This document shows positions 39,374-47,426 of a stretch of 64,000 bases of DNA, piece by piece. The DNA is taken from assembly GCA_020638675.1 (NCBI GenBank), contig JACKID010000001.1, forward strand, positions 248,001 through 312,000, in the 5' to 3' direction. The DNA is from Planctomycetota bacterium. GTDB taxonomy: Bacteria > Planctomycetota > UBA8742 > UBA2392. The translations under genes were made by a program, and so were the position numbers. The notes under the pieces are model-generated. The model saw only the letters and a program-made list of their open reading frames with translations. It did no database searches and was not told the origin of the DNA. Position 1 is the first letter of the stretch; each line of letters opens with the position of its first letter.

Positions 39374-41458
39374 TCATTTCCGAGGCGGATAGATGTCTTT
39401 GACCATGCGTGTGCCTTCCGGCGTCCCGTCACTTACCCAGAGTTCCCGCCCGTGTACCCGATCGGTCGCGGCGAAGAAGAGCTTTCCTTCGAACCCGACC
39501 ATCTGACCAACTGAGCTCCACCCGTCAAAGTCATGCACAAGCGTAGTTCCCTCGACTGTGCCGTCGCTAACCCAGAGCTGTCCACGCAAGTTAGCGAATA
39601 CCTTGTCACCTGCCGGCACGAGCTTGCTGCCATAAAAGACGGAGTTCTTTGAGAATGAAGCAAGCCGCTGAGTACCTTGGCGTGTCGCGTCTGATGTCCA
39701 CAATTCAAGCACTTCTTCGGGTGCCTTGACGAGCATGAAGAGCCGCTCGCCTGCGAAGGCCGCTTCATACGGCCCCCAGTCCTTTTGATACACCTTGCGC
39801 ATGGGCAGCTCGGCGATTTCAGTGGTGCCGTCAGTAGTGCCGTCGCTGACCCACAACGTACCCCGATCATCCACTGGGGCAGTTGTGAAGTAGTAGTGCG
39901 TCGCGCTCGATGCCAGCACGGTGATGCCGCTATCGAGCTCGCCCGGCAAACAGTCCCGCACCAGAACCGTACCCTGATCGGATCCATCGGTTCGCCATAG
40001 CTCGAATCCGTGTACGCCGTCATCGGCCTGAAACAAGAGCGAATTGCCCGCCACGGCAAATCCCCAAGGTTCGGAACCGGTCACTCCTGCGTTGATGTTC
40101 ATGAACAATCGCGTGCCTTCGGCGGTTCCGTCCGTGCGCCAGAGTTCGGTCCCGAGCACGCCATTGTCAGCGAAGAAATAGACCGATCCCCTGAACTTCC
40201 CAAAGTCGCGAGGTGAACTGCTCTTTCCACCAGCCTGGATGTCGGCCAGCAGAACGGTCCCGGGTTCACTCCCGTCCGTGATCCACAACTCTTCCCCGTG
40301 CGCATGATCGTACGCGCGGAAGACGAAGTAGTCTGTTGCGTCCGCGAAGGAGTTCCCGTGCGGCAAATCGGTTCCATAATCCTCGAACCGCAGTTCGCCT
40401 CGAAACTCGGAGCGGGCAAGCCTTACGGAACCCGCTTCTGTGCCGTTCGACTTCCAGGTTTCCCAACCGGCGCCCGTCTCGAACCGACCGAACACGACGT
40501 ATTCGCCGAAAGCGCACAGCGTTGTGGAAATCCGCTCGCTGGGGTGGGTGCCTGTCACCAGCTTCGTGCCGGCTGCGGACCCATCAGAGCACCACAAATC
40601 GGTGCCGCCGGCGTCATTCCCGACAGTGAAGAAGAGGCGGTCCCCGGCGGCGGTCAGTGACGTTACGTACGGAGTGCGCTTCTGCTGTGAGAAGCGCTTA
40701 ATCGTCGTGACATTGCCTGTGAGGTCGATACGGAAGAGTGCGTCGGTTGACGCGAAGTATAGCCCTTCCTTGAAGCTGACAATCGCTTCCTTGCGGGATG
40801 CGTTCAGACTCGAGGTGTGCATCACTTTCGTACCTTCGTCTGTCCCGTCACTCTCCCAGAGCTCATCGGAATACCCTCGATACTGAGGTGCCCGGAAGTA
40901 AAGCTTGTCGTTGAACACGATCAGGTGAGATGGGTTGCTGGAATCAGCTCCCTTCGCGATGTCCTTTACCAGCACGGTGCCTTCTGCGGTTCCATCGCTT
41001 TGCCAGAGCTCATAGCCGTGCGCCTCGTCGTAGCCGGCAAAGTAGAGCTTGTCGTGGAACACGACCGGAAACCGTGCTGGAGCTGCCCGGTCGCTCAAGT
41101 CTTTCACGAGCACCGTTCCGTCCGGCGACCCATCGCTCTTCCAGAGTTCGGGTCCGGAAGCAACAAATAGGGTGCTGCCCATGACGGCTAGCAGGGTTGG
41201 GTTCGGCAGTGCCCTCACAAGGCGTGTGCCCTCCGGCGTGCCGTCTGTGCAGTACAGGGCACCCTGGTGTTCGCCCGTGTCATTGACGGTGAAGTACAGC
41301 TTGTCGCCCATTTGCAACATCCGCGTTCCGCCGCGGTCGAGGCTGCCCGCCTCAGGGCGCAGATAGCGCGGGTTTTGCGTGGGCTTTGCGTCCTGTGCGG
41401 ACGTCCACGAGATGCTCAGCAGCACCAGCAATGCGCACGGTATGCAAATGAAGCGCAT
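39374..41458 (-). CDS. Secreted ELWxxDGT-repeat protein
   Basis: 694 aa. Signal peptide (MRFICIPCALLVLLSISWTS, cleavage near SAQDA). The whole mature chain is made of ~12-14 beta-propeller-like repeats ending in ELW(x)(T/S)DGT(x)xGT, for example at YELWQSDGTAEGT, ELWRTDGTAEGT and LWVSDGTPEGT. Such proteins are predicted to form extracellular propellers. The gene is visibly AT-richer than its neighbours and sits between an intact gspF and a gspF remnant, consistent with acquisition. Function beyond surface or export is unknown. Confidence 0.9.
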   Translation of the reverse strand: MRFICIPCALLVLLSISWTSAQDAKPTQNPRYLRPEAGSLDRGGTRMLQMGDKLYFTVNDTGEHQGALYCTDGTPEGTRLVRALPNPTLLAVMGSTLFVASGPELWKSDGSPDGTVLVKDLSDRAAPARFPVVFHDKLYFAGYDEAHGYELWQSDGTAEGTVLVKDIAKGADSSNPSHLIVFNDKLYFRAPQYRGYSDELWESDGTDEGTKVMHTSSLNASRKEAIVSFKEGLYFASTDALFRIDLTGNVTTIKRFSQQKRTPYVTSLTAAGDRLFFTVGNDAGGTDLWCSDGSAAGTKLVTGTHPSERISTTLCAFGEYVVFGRFETGAGWETWKSNGTEAGSVRLARSEFRGELRFEDYGTDLPHGNSFADATDYFVFRAYDHAHGEELWITDGSEPGTVLLADIQAGGKSSSPRDFGKFRGSVYFFADNGVLGTELWRTDGTAEGTRLFMNINAGVTGSEPWGFAVAGNSLLFQADDGVHGFELWRTDGSDQGTVLVRDCLPGELDSGITVLASSATHYYFTTAPVDDRGTLWVSDGTTDGTTEIAELPMRKVYQKDWGPYEAAFAGERLFMLVKAPEEVLELWTSDATRQGTQRLASFSKNSVFYGSKLVPAGDKVFANLRGQLWVSDGTVEGTTLVHDFDGWSSVGQMVGFEGKLFFAATDRVHGRELWVSDGTPEGTRMVKDIYPPRK

Positions 41459-41579
41459 GGTTGTCTCCGGTATCGGGATCCGCAGGTTTAACGCTCGCGA
41501 GTGGCTGGCGATGGGATTACATCTACCAGGGGGCTGACCCGTAGCTGGCGCTTCGGGCTAATGTTCTGGCTTTCGTGGG

Positions 41580-43220
41580 TTAGCCCAGGCCGCTGGTGGA
41601 CATCTGGAGCAGCGGGATGATGACCGCGCTGACGATGCCGCCGACCACGACCGCCATGAAGACGATCATGATGGGCTCGATCAGCCCGGTCATGCGGGCG
41701 ATGGAGATGTCGATTTCTTCGTCGTAGGCGTGGGCGATGCGCTCGAGCAGTTGCTCAAGCTCGCCGGTCTGTTCGCCGACCGCGACCATGTAGCCGACCA
41801 CGGGCGGGAAAATGCCGCTCTTCTTGATCGGCGTGCTGATGTCCGTGCCTTCCACGATGCTGTCGTGGATGCCCTGAATGACTTCCTGCATCGCGCGGTT
41901 GCCCACGATCTTCTTCACGATCCGCAGCGCCTCAAGCGCCGGCATGCCCGAGCGCAACAGCACGGCGAACGTGATCGCAAAGCGCGACACGGCCGTCTTG
42001 CGCAGCAGGTCGCCGAACAGCGGCACTTTCAGCTTAAGCAGGTCCCACTTCATCTTGAACGCGTCCTGCTGCAGCGCGCCTTGCAGGAAGAACACGCCGA
42101 TCAGCGGGCCCTTGATGAGAAGCTGCCAGTAGGTCGCCATGAAGCTGCTGAGCCCGATCAGGATTGTCGTTGGCAGCGGCAACGGCACGTTCTGGGCGAT
42201 CAGGATCTCGGTGATCTTGGGAACCACGAAGGTCATCAGCAGGATCACCACCAGCGTGCTGACGGTCAGCATGATCGCCGGGTACATCATGGCGTTGATG
42301 ACCTTGTTCTTCAGGCGGTTCTGGTTGCTCAGGTACTCAGCGATGCGCGTCAGCACCTCGTCAAGCTGGCCCGACGCCTGGCCGGCGCGAACCATGTTCA
42401 CGTACAGCGTGTTGAAGTAGCCCGGGCAGGTCTCAAGCGCGCTGGCGAAGTCGAGGCCCTGGGTGACCTGCTCGCGCAGGTGGCGCAGCGTTTTCTGCAT
42501 GCCGGGGCTTTCGGCCTGCTCGATGCAGGCGGTCAGGCCCTGTGCGAGCGGGATGCCGGAGTGCAGCAGCGTGGCGATCTGGCGGGTGAAGCTGCTGACT
42601 TCGCTGAGGCTCTGGATCTTGTCCGTGCCTTCGCTGCTGCCGGTGTCCTTCATGCGTGCGATCGACAGGATGCACAGCATGGTCAGGCTGCCGTACACCA
42701 GCGCGAACATGCCCGCGATGTAGTCGTTTTCGGTGACGAGCTTCGACATCGGGCCGATGGCTTCAATGGCGCCGAACAGCCCGGTGACCATCAGGGCCCA
42801 GGTGCGCCCCTTCAATACTACGTAGCCGAACATGCCGGTCGCGGCCGCCGAAACGATGCGCACCAGGATGTCGATGCTGGTCATCGCGCCTTCGACGGCC
42901 TCTTCACCGACGGTGACCTCGGGCTGGTTGCGCCAGTCCATCACAAGCTGCAGCAGCATGATGCCGGCCGCGATGATGGCCAGCGTGCCGGTGTACTGGA
43001 CGATCTTGGGCAGCTCGGATGAGACCACAATCTTCTTGCGGCCCATGTCGTCCTTGACGACTTCGCGCTTGGCGGTGCTGCCGCGGACTTCGGTGATGTC
43101 CGTGACATATATCTTCTGGTTACGCAGCTTCTCACGCGCGTCGCGGGCGGTGTCGGCGTCGATCACGCCGCTGGCGGCTTTGCCTTTGGCGTTGAGGGCT
43201 TTGTATTCGAATACCGGCAT
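41580..43220 (-). CDS. gspF: Type II secretion/type IV pilus inner-membrane platform protein with inserted membrane domain
   Basis: 546 aa. N-terminal MPVFEYKALNAKGKAASGVIDA is the usual GspF/PilC start. Two T2SSF domains follow: residues ~203-330 (FTRQIATLLHSGIPLAQGL) and ~400-530 (FAITFAVLLRSGMPALEAL, MTGLIEPIMIVFMAVVVG). Between the N-terminal segment and the first domain lies a ~135-residue insertion (~66-200) with four hydrophobic stretches near 78-95, 113-136, 139-157 and 165-190; I know of no GspF with this. Pairs with pilT, divergent. A short-word inverted element occupies its 5' region. Confidence 0.88.
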   Translation of the reverse strand: MPVFEYKALNAKGKAASGVIDADTARDAREKLRNQKIYVTDITEVRGSTAKREVVKDDMGRKKIVVSSELPKIVQYTGTLAIIAAGIMLLQLVMDWRNQPEVTVGEEAVEGAMTSIDILVRIVSAAATGMFGYVVLKGRTWALMVTGLFGAIEAIGPMSKLVTENDYIAGMFALVYGSLTMLCILSIARMKDTGSSEGTDKIQSLSEVSSFTRQIATLLHSGIPLAQGLTACIEQAESPGMQKTLRHLREQVTQGLDFASALETCPGYFNTLYVNMVRAGQASGQLDEVLTRIAEYLSNQNRLKNKVINAMMYPAIMLTVSTLVVILLMTFVVPKITEILIAQNVPLPLPTTILIGLSSFMATYWQLLIKGPLIGVFFLQGALQQDAFKMKWDLLKLKVPLFGDLLRKTAVSRFAITFAVLLRSGMPALEALRIVKKIVGNRAMQEVIQGIHDSIVEGTDISTPIKKSGIFPPVVGYMVAVGEQTGELEQLLERIAHAYDEEIDISIARMTGLIEPIMIVFMAVVVGGIVSAVIIPLLQMSTSGLG

Positions 43221-43223
43221 AAA

Positions 43224-43322
43224 CTCAGTGTTCAGTGTTCAGTGGCCAGTGGTCAGGAAATTCCCCCTTCATACGACCAGAGGGGTGGCTCTGACCACTG
43301 GCCACCGGGCACTGGCCACTGG
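43224..43322. repeat. Inverted short-word element (CAGTG / CACTG) upstream of gspF
   Basis: Left arm 43224-43257 (CTCAGTGTTCAGTG, TTCAGTGGCCAG, TGGTCAGG) and right arm 43290-43322 (CTGACCACTGGCC, ACCGGGCACTGG, CCACTGG). It starts 3 bp before the gspF start codon and fills part of the gspF/pilT divergent spacer. Confidence 0.75.
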
Positions 43323-43482
43323 ATTCCAATGAAACGCACAACCCAAGCCCGGGTTGACGACATTTGCCACCCGCCTGCAGGATTGTTTGCTTCCAAGTTT
43401 CCCACTAGACTCAACTTGTACTCGACAGCAAGCCGGAATCGCAACCAGCCGAATTCGCTTCGGCGCATGTGAAGGAGCGTCC

Positions 43483-44742
43483 ATGTCAGGCGCACAAAAC
43501 GGAGACCCCCGCTACCTTCGTCAGCCCAGCGGAGCGCATCCGCAGACTACGCCCGCGGGCGGTTGGGACAGCGGCGGCTGGGAAGGCGGCGGCGAAGTTC
43601 CACAACCGACCCGACAGGGCAGTGGCGGCTACGCGGACCAGGGCGGCAACGCCTTTGCCAACAGCGGCTTGCTGAACCAGTTGCTGGAAATCGCCGAGTC
43701 CGAAGACGCATCCGACTTGCACCTCACGGCCGGCGCGCCGCCGGTGCTGCGTATCAACGGCAAGCTGGTGCCGGTCGAGGCCAAGATCCTGACGCCGGAC
43801 GACACGGAAGCCGCATTGCGGCAGATCCTGTCCGACCGTGACATGGACCGCTTCTATGAACACCGCGCGATTGACTGCACGCACACCACGCCGGACGGCA
43901 AGGGCCGCTTCCGCGTGAGTGCGTACGTCCAGCGCGGCGCGGTGACGGTCGTCTATCGTCGTATTCCGTCTGACGTGAAGCCCTTCAACTCGCTGGGTCT
44001 GCCGCCCGCGTGCGGCAAGCTGCACCAGTTGAACGACGGTCTGATCCTGTGCGTAGGCCCGACGGGCTGCGGCAAGAGCACGACGCTCGCCACGATCATC
44101 GACCAGATCAACGAGAACTTTAACGACAACATCATTACGGTCGAAGACCCGATCGAGTTCGTCCACCGCCACAAGCGCAGCCTGGTCAACCAACGCGAGC
44201 TGTATTCAGACGTGAACAGCTTCGCCGAGGCGCTGCACTTCGCCCTGCGCGAAGACCCGGACGTCATCATGGTCGGCGAAATGCGCGACATCGAAACCAT
44301 GCGCACGGCCATCACCGCGGCCGAAACGGGCCACTTGGTGCTGTCCACGCTGCACGCGATCGACTGCATTAGCACGATTGACCGCATTTGCGCCATGTTC
44401 CCGACTGAGGAACAGGAGTACGTCCGCATGCAGCTTTCGATGGTGCTGCGCGCGGTCATCGCCCAGCGCCTGCTGCCCACCCGCAACGAGCAAGGCCGCG
44501 TCATGTGCGCCGAGTTCATGGTGGTGACGCCGGGCGTGGCGAACATGATTCGCCAGGGCCAGATGGCGCTGATTTACCAGGCGATGGAAACCGGCGCCCA
44601 GAGCGGCATGATCAGCTTCGACAAGCAGCTGGTGCAGATGGCGCGCAAGGGCATTATCGACCCGGACCTCGCCGTCCGCCAGGCCCGCCACCAGAAGGGC
44701 GTCGCCGACGCACTCGGTCGCACGGCCAGCCTGCGTACCTAG
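43483..44742 (+). CDS. pilT: PilT-family twitching motility ATPase
   Basis: 419 aa. Hexameric ATPase that depolymerises type IV pili from the cytosol. A Gly/Gln-rich ~60-residue leader precedes the PAS-like N-terminal domain. Walker A is GPTGCGKST (192-200, Cys in place of the usual Ser); Asp box TVEDPIEFVHRHKRSLVNQR at 219-238; Walker B IMVGEMRD; His box GHLVLSTLHA (283-292). Start ATG 43483 has GGAG at 7 nt. Divergent from gspF, which points to a type IV pilus or type II secretion machine encoded elsewhere. A short-word element follows the stop. Confidence 0.95.
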   Translation: MSGAQNGDPRYLRQPSGAHPQTTPAGGWDSGGWEGGGEVPQPTRQGSGGYADQGGNAFANSGLLNQLLEIAESEDASDLHLTAGAPPVLRINGKLVPVEAKILTPDDTEAALRQILSDRDMDRFYEHRAIDCTHTTPDGKGRFRVSAYVQRGAVTVVYRRIPSDVKPFNSLGLPPACGKLHQLNDGLILCVGPTGCGKSTTLATIIDQINENFNDNIITVEDPIEFVHRHKRSLVNQRELYSDVNSFAEALHFALREDPDVIMVGEMRDIETMRTAITAAETGHLVLSTLHAIDCISTIDRICAMFPTEEQEYVRMQLSMVLRAVIAQRLLPTRNEQGRVMCAEFMVVTPGVANMIRQGQMALIYQAMETGAQSGMISFDKQLVQMARKGIIDPDLAVRQARHQKGVADALGRTASLRT

Positions 44743-44746
44743 TTTG

Positions 44747-44840
44747 GAGTTGATAGTTGGTGGTTGATAGTTGATAGGAAGGCAAACTGTCCAGATTGCT
44801 TCGGGCGGTTTGCTACCAACTACCAACCATCAACTACCAC
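44747..44840. repeat. Inverted short-word element (GTTGATA / TATCAAC) between pilT and cysteine desulfurase
   Basis: Left arm 44747-44778 (GAGTTGATAG, TTGGTGGTTGATAG, TTGATAGG) and right arm 44813-44840 (TACCAACTACC, AACCATCAACTACCAC), with an inner GGCAAAC/GTTTGC pair. It begins 4 bp after the pilT stop and ends 12 bp before the next ATG. Confidence 0.75.
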
Positions 44841-44852
44841 CTGAATTCAGCG

Positions 44853-46010
44853 ATGATCAATTTTGACCAGAACGCCACCACGCCCGTTGATGAAGAGGTT
44901 CTTCAAGAGTTGATCCGCGCGACGCGTGAACTGGATGGCAACTCCAGCTCCGGCCATGCTTTGGGCGCCAAGGCGGGCAAGTACCTGCGCCAGTGCCGCG
45001 AGCGCGTGGCGAAGATTCTCAACGCGTCCGATGCCGACGAGATCGTGTTTACCAGCGGCGGCACCGAGAGTGACAACGCGGCCGTGCGGGGAATCGCCTA
45101 TGCCATGCGCGCCGAGTCCGGGCGCGACGAGGTGGTTACCAGCGCGATTGAGCACCGGGCGGTGCTCGCGCCGTGCGACTGGCTCGCGCAGCAGGGCTTC
45201 AAGTCAACGGTGCTGCCCGTGGACGCCAACGGCGTGGTCGACATGTCCGCGCTCCGCGACGCGCTGGGCCCGAAGACGGCGCTGGTTTCGATCATGCTGG
45301 CCAACAACGAGATCGGCACCATCCAGCCGATCGCCGAGATCAGCAAGCTCGCCCACGAAATCGGCGCGAAGGTCCACACCGATGCCGTCCAGGCCGCCGG
45401 CAAGCTGCCGGTGGACGTGAACGCGCTGGGCGTCGATTCGCTCAGCCTCTCGGCCCACAAGTTCTACGGGCCAAAGGGCGTGGGCGTGCTGTACATCCGC
45501 AAGGGCACGCCGTACGAGTGCTTCATGCTGGGCGGCACGCACGAGGGCGGACGCCGCGCAGGAACCGTGCCGCTGCCGCAGATCGCCGCGCTGACCAAGG
45601 CGCTGGAAGTCTCGGAAGAAAAGCGCCTCAAGCACGGCAAAGAGCTGCGGGCGCTGCGCGACCAGCTGATCGCCGAGTTGCAGGCCAAGGTGCCGGGCAC
45701 ACACGTCAACGGCAGCCTCGACACCTGCACGCCCAACACCGCCAGCATCCGCTTTGACGGGGTGTACGGCGGGCACCTGCTGCGCCGCATGGACGAAGAA
45801 GGAATCCTCGCCAGCGCCGGCAGCGCCTGCATGTGGGAGATCACCAAGCCGAGCCACGTCCTGACCGCGCTCGGGCTCAGCGACGAGCAGGGCGGCGGCA
45901 CGATCCGCTTCAGCCTCGGCTACAGCAACACAGCGGCCGAGGTCACCGAGGTTGCGGACAAGCTGGCCCGGCTCGTGCCCGAGCTGCGCGCCCAGCCGAT
46001 CGAGAAGTAG
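44853..46010 (+). CDS. Cysteine desulfurase (NifS/IscS family)
   Basis: 385 aa PLP enzyme that mobilises sulfur from cysteine for Fe-S clusters and thiocofactors. N-terminal NFDQNATTPVDEEV is family-typical (NxAATTP-like). PLP binding is shown by TSGGTESDN and the Schiff-base lysine in SLSAHKFYGPKG; the active-site Cys is in SAGSACMWE, in the short-loop context of NifS-like (class I) enzymes. Start ATG 44853 lacks a good ribosome-binding site and follows the short-word element. No IscU or IscR is adjacent, so the acceptor is unknown. Its TAG stop overlaps the hairpin array. Confidence 0.93.
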   Translation: MINFDQNATTPVDEEVLQELIRATRELDGNSSSGHALGAKAGKYLRQCRERVAKILNASDADEIVFTSGGTESDNAAVRGIAYAMRAESGRDEVVTSAIEHRAVLAPCDWLAQQGFKSTVLPVDANGVVDMSALRDALGPKTALVSIMLANNEIGTIQPIAEISKLAHEIGAKVHTDAVQAAGKLPVDVNALGVDSLSLSAHKFYGPKGVGVLYIRKGTPYECFMLGGTHEGGRRAGTVPLPQIAALTKALEVSEEKRLKHGKELRALRDQLIAELQAKVPGTHVNGSLDTCTPNTASIRFDGVYGGHLLRRMDEEGILASAGSACMWEITKPSHVLTALGLSDEQGGGTIRFSLGYSNTAAEVTEVADKLARLVPELRAQPIEK

Positions 46011-46106
46011 TGGCATCGCCTTCCAGGCGATAGGTTGCGGCGGCTTCCAGCCGCCGGGGCTTGCTGGAAGCAACCTCGACTCATGCGCAGGATGCGCATG
46101 CCACGC
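46010..46106. repeat. Multi-hairpin array at convergent junction (copy 2)
   Basis: GTGGCATCGCC-TTCCAGGCGAT, GCGGCGGCTTCCAGCCGCC, GGTTG/TTGCTGGAAGCAA and ATGCGCAGGATGCGCAT, ending GCCACGC. The module order equals copy 1 read on the other strand. The first base is the last base of the upstream stop codon. Confidence 0.8.
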
Positions 46107-46136
46107 AGTATTCAGTTTTCAAACAGCGAGCGCAGG

Positions 46137-46592
46137 CTACGAGCCGGTCTGGTCGTGATGCTGTTCCGGCGTTTCGGCGGCTGCTGTCGGCTCAAGCGGC
46201 TTGCCTGGCGTCTCCGGCTCAACCGGTTGCGGCTCACTCGGCTGCGGCTCGGCTGGCTCTTCGGGTGGGCTTTCCTCCTCGGCCTCGGTGGTCTCGGCGA
46301 GGATCTCGCGGCATTCCTTCAGCTTGCGCTCACGCAGTTGCTCGGCGAGGCGCAGCTCGGTCAGCGCGCTTTTCATCAGCTTGAGCGGGTCGCCGCCCTT
46401 CTCGGTCGGCGACTGGCTGGCGCGCTCGCGGCACAGGCTGACGAGATCGCGGGCGGACTGGATGTTGAAGTCGATGTCGGCGCCGCCGGTCTCGATGTAG
46501 AGGCTGTGGGCGGTCGTCAGGATGTGAAACATGACATGTTTGTTGCGGGGCTTGCGGTCTTTGCGTCCGCGCACGTTGGGAAATCGGGACAT
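46137..46592 (-). CDS. Hypothetical protein with Pro/Glu-rich tail
   Basis: 151 aa. Residues ~15-100 look like a small globular helical domain (KHVMFHILTTAHSLYIETGG, then IDFNIQSARDLVSLCRERAS and TELRLAEQLRERKLKECREI); the C-terminal ~45 residues are a Pro/Glu repeat (PxExPxxPE). GGAG lies 9 nt before the ATG. No signal peptide, so cytosolic. No family recognised. Confidence 0.7.
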   Translation of the reverse strand: MSRFPNVRGRKDRKPRNKHVMFHILTTAHSLYIETGGADIDFNIQSARDLVSLCRERASQSPTEKGGDPLKLMKSALTELRLAEQLRERKLKECREILAETTEAEEESPPEEPAEPQPSEPQPVEPETPGKPLEPTAAAETPEQHHDQTGS

Positions 46593-46951
46593 GATTGCTG
46601 CTCCGGTTGGTTGGGCGGGACACCCCCGCCCTCATTCCTTCCGGCGGATGGAAACCACAGAAGTCTCTGCCAGCCGCAGCGCAGAAAAGTTTTTGAGCGC
46701 AAAGCACGCGGTGCGAGTGGCTTGCGTCGCGCGCGACGCCGGGCGAAAAAGATTCTTTTGCGCAGCACATACCATCCGCCCGGAGCGGGAAGGGCGAGCG
46801 CTTAATGGCACCCGGAATCGTGGATTCTGGCGGGCTCAAATGCCGATAGACCGGACTCGGGGGAATGCCGTTTTTCGCGTTGTTTACCCCTGCGACTTGA
46901 AAATTCGTTTATGTATAGTCTGCCCCCTCGCCGGGGGCGTGGAGGGGAGTG
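46593..46951. other. Divergent intergenic region without a gene
   Basis: 359 bp between the start of the Pro/Glu-tail gene and the lipoprotein at 46952. It holds a TATAGT -10-like box (46914-46919) and a hairpin GCCCCC-TCGCC-GGGGGC just upstream of the lipoprotein ribosome-binding site. I see no coding sequence or named element in the rest. Confidence 0.5.
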
Positions 46952-47416
46952 ATGAAGAGTTTCCTGCTGCGGACATCCCTGATTGTGCTGCTGTTTGGCG
47001 TCGGCCTGCCGTTGGCGACGGCGGGTTGCAGCACCACCAAGCCCAAGAACCTCGGGCATGAAGGCGGCGAAGTCTACGCCGACGTGCCCGCGCCCGCGAA
47101 CTATGAGCCGTTCGACACGCCACCGTTCAAGCGGCAGGACGGCGCCGGCGGCAAGCGCGTGTACGGGCGCTATGCCTACCGCTCGACCAACGGGCTGGAT
47201 TCGTCCAAGCGCGTGGCCGACTGGTACAAGAAGGCGCTGCCCGACGAGGGCTGGGAGTTGCAGACCGAAGAAGTAGATGATGCGAAGGGCACGATGAAGC
47301 TGCTCTTCAAGAAGAACGAAGACCAGCTTGAGCTGAAGCTCAATCCGGACGACCGGCTGCAGGGTAGCGAACGCTACAGTGTGCTGATCGTTGAAATGAA
47401 CCCGCAATACGACTAG
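46952..47416 (+). CDS. Hypothetical lipoprotein
   Basis: 154 aa. Signal sequence with lipobox A-T-A-G-C (Cys26). The mature domain has mixed alpha/beta character with ADWYKKALPDEGWELQTEEV near the middle, reminiscent of small DUF-type periplasmic domains that act as substrates or assembly factors; I cannot name it. ATG 46952 has GGAGGGGA upstream. It is 10 bp from the cyclophilin gene, so the two form an operon. Confidence 0.75.
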   Translation: MKSFLLRTSLIVLLFGVGLPLATAGCSTTKPKNLGHEGGEVYADVPAPANYEPFDTPPFKRQDGAGGKRVYGRYAYRSTNGLDSSKRVADWYKKALPDEGWELQTEEVDDAKGTMKLLFKKNEDQLELKLNPDDRLQGSERYSVLIVEMNPQYD

Positions 47417-47426
47417 CAGGGCCCAA

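Noticed and set aside
46593..46951. A small gene in the divergent spacer
   Set aside because: The open frames there are short, lack ribosome-binding sites and have atypical composition.
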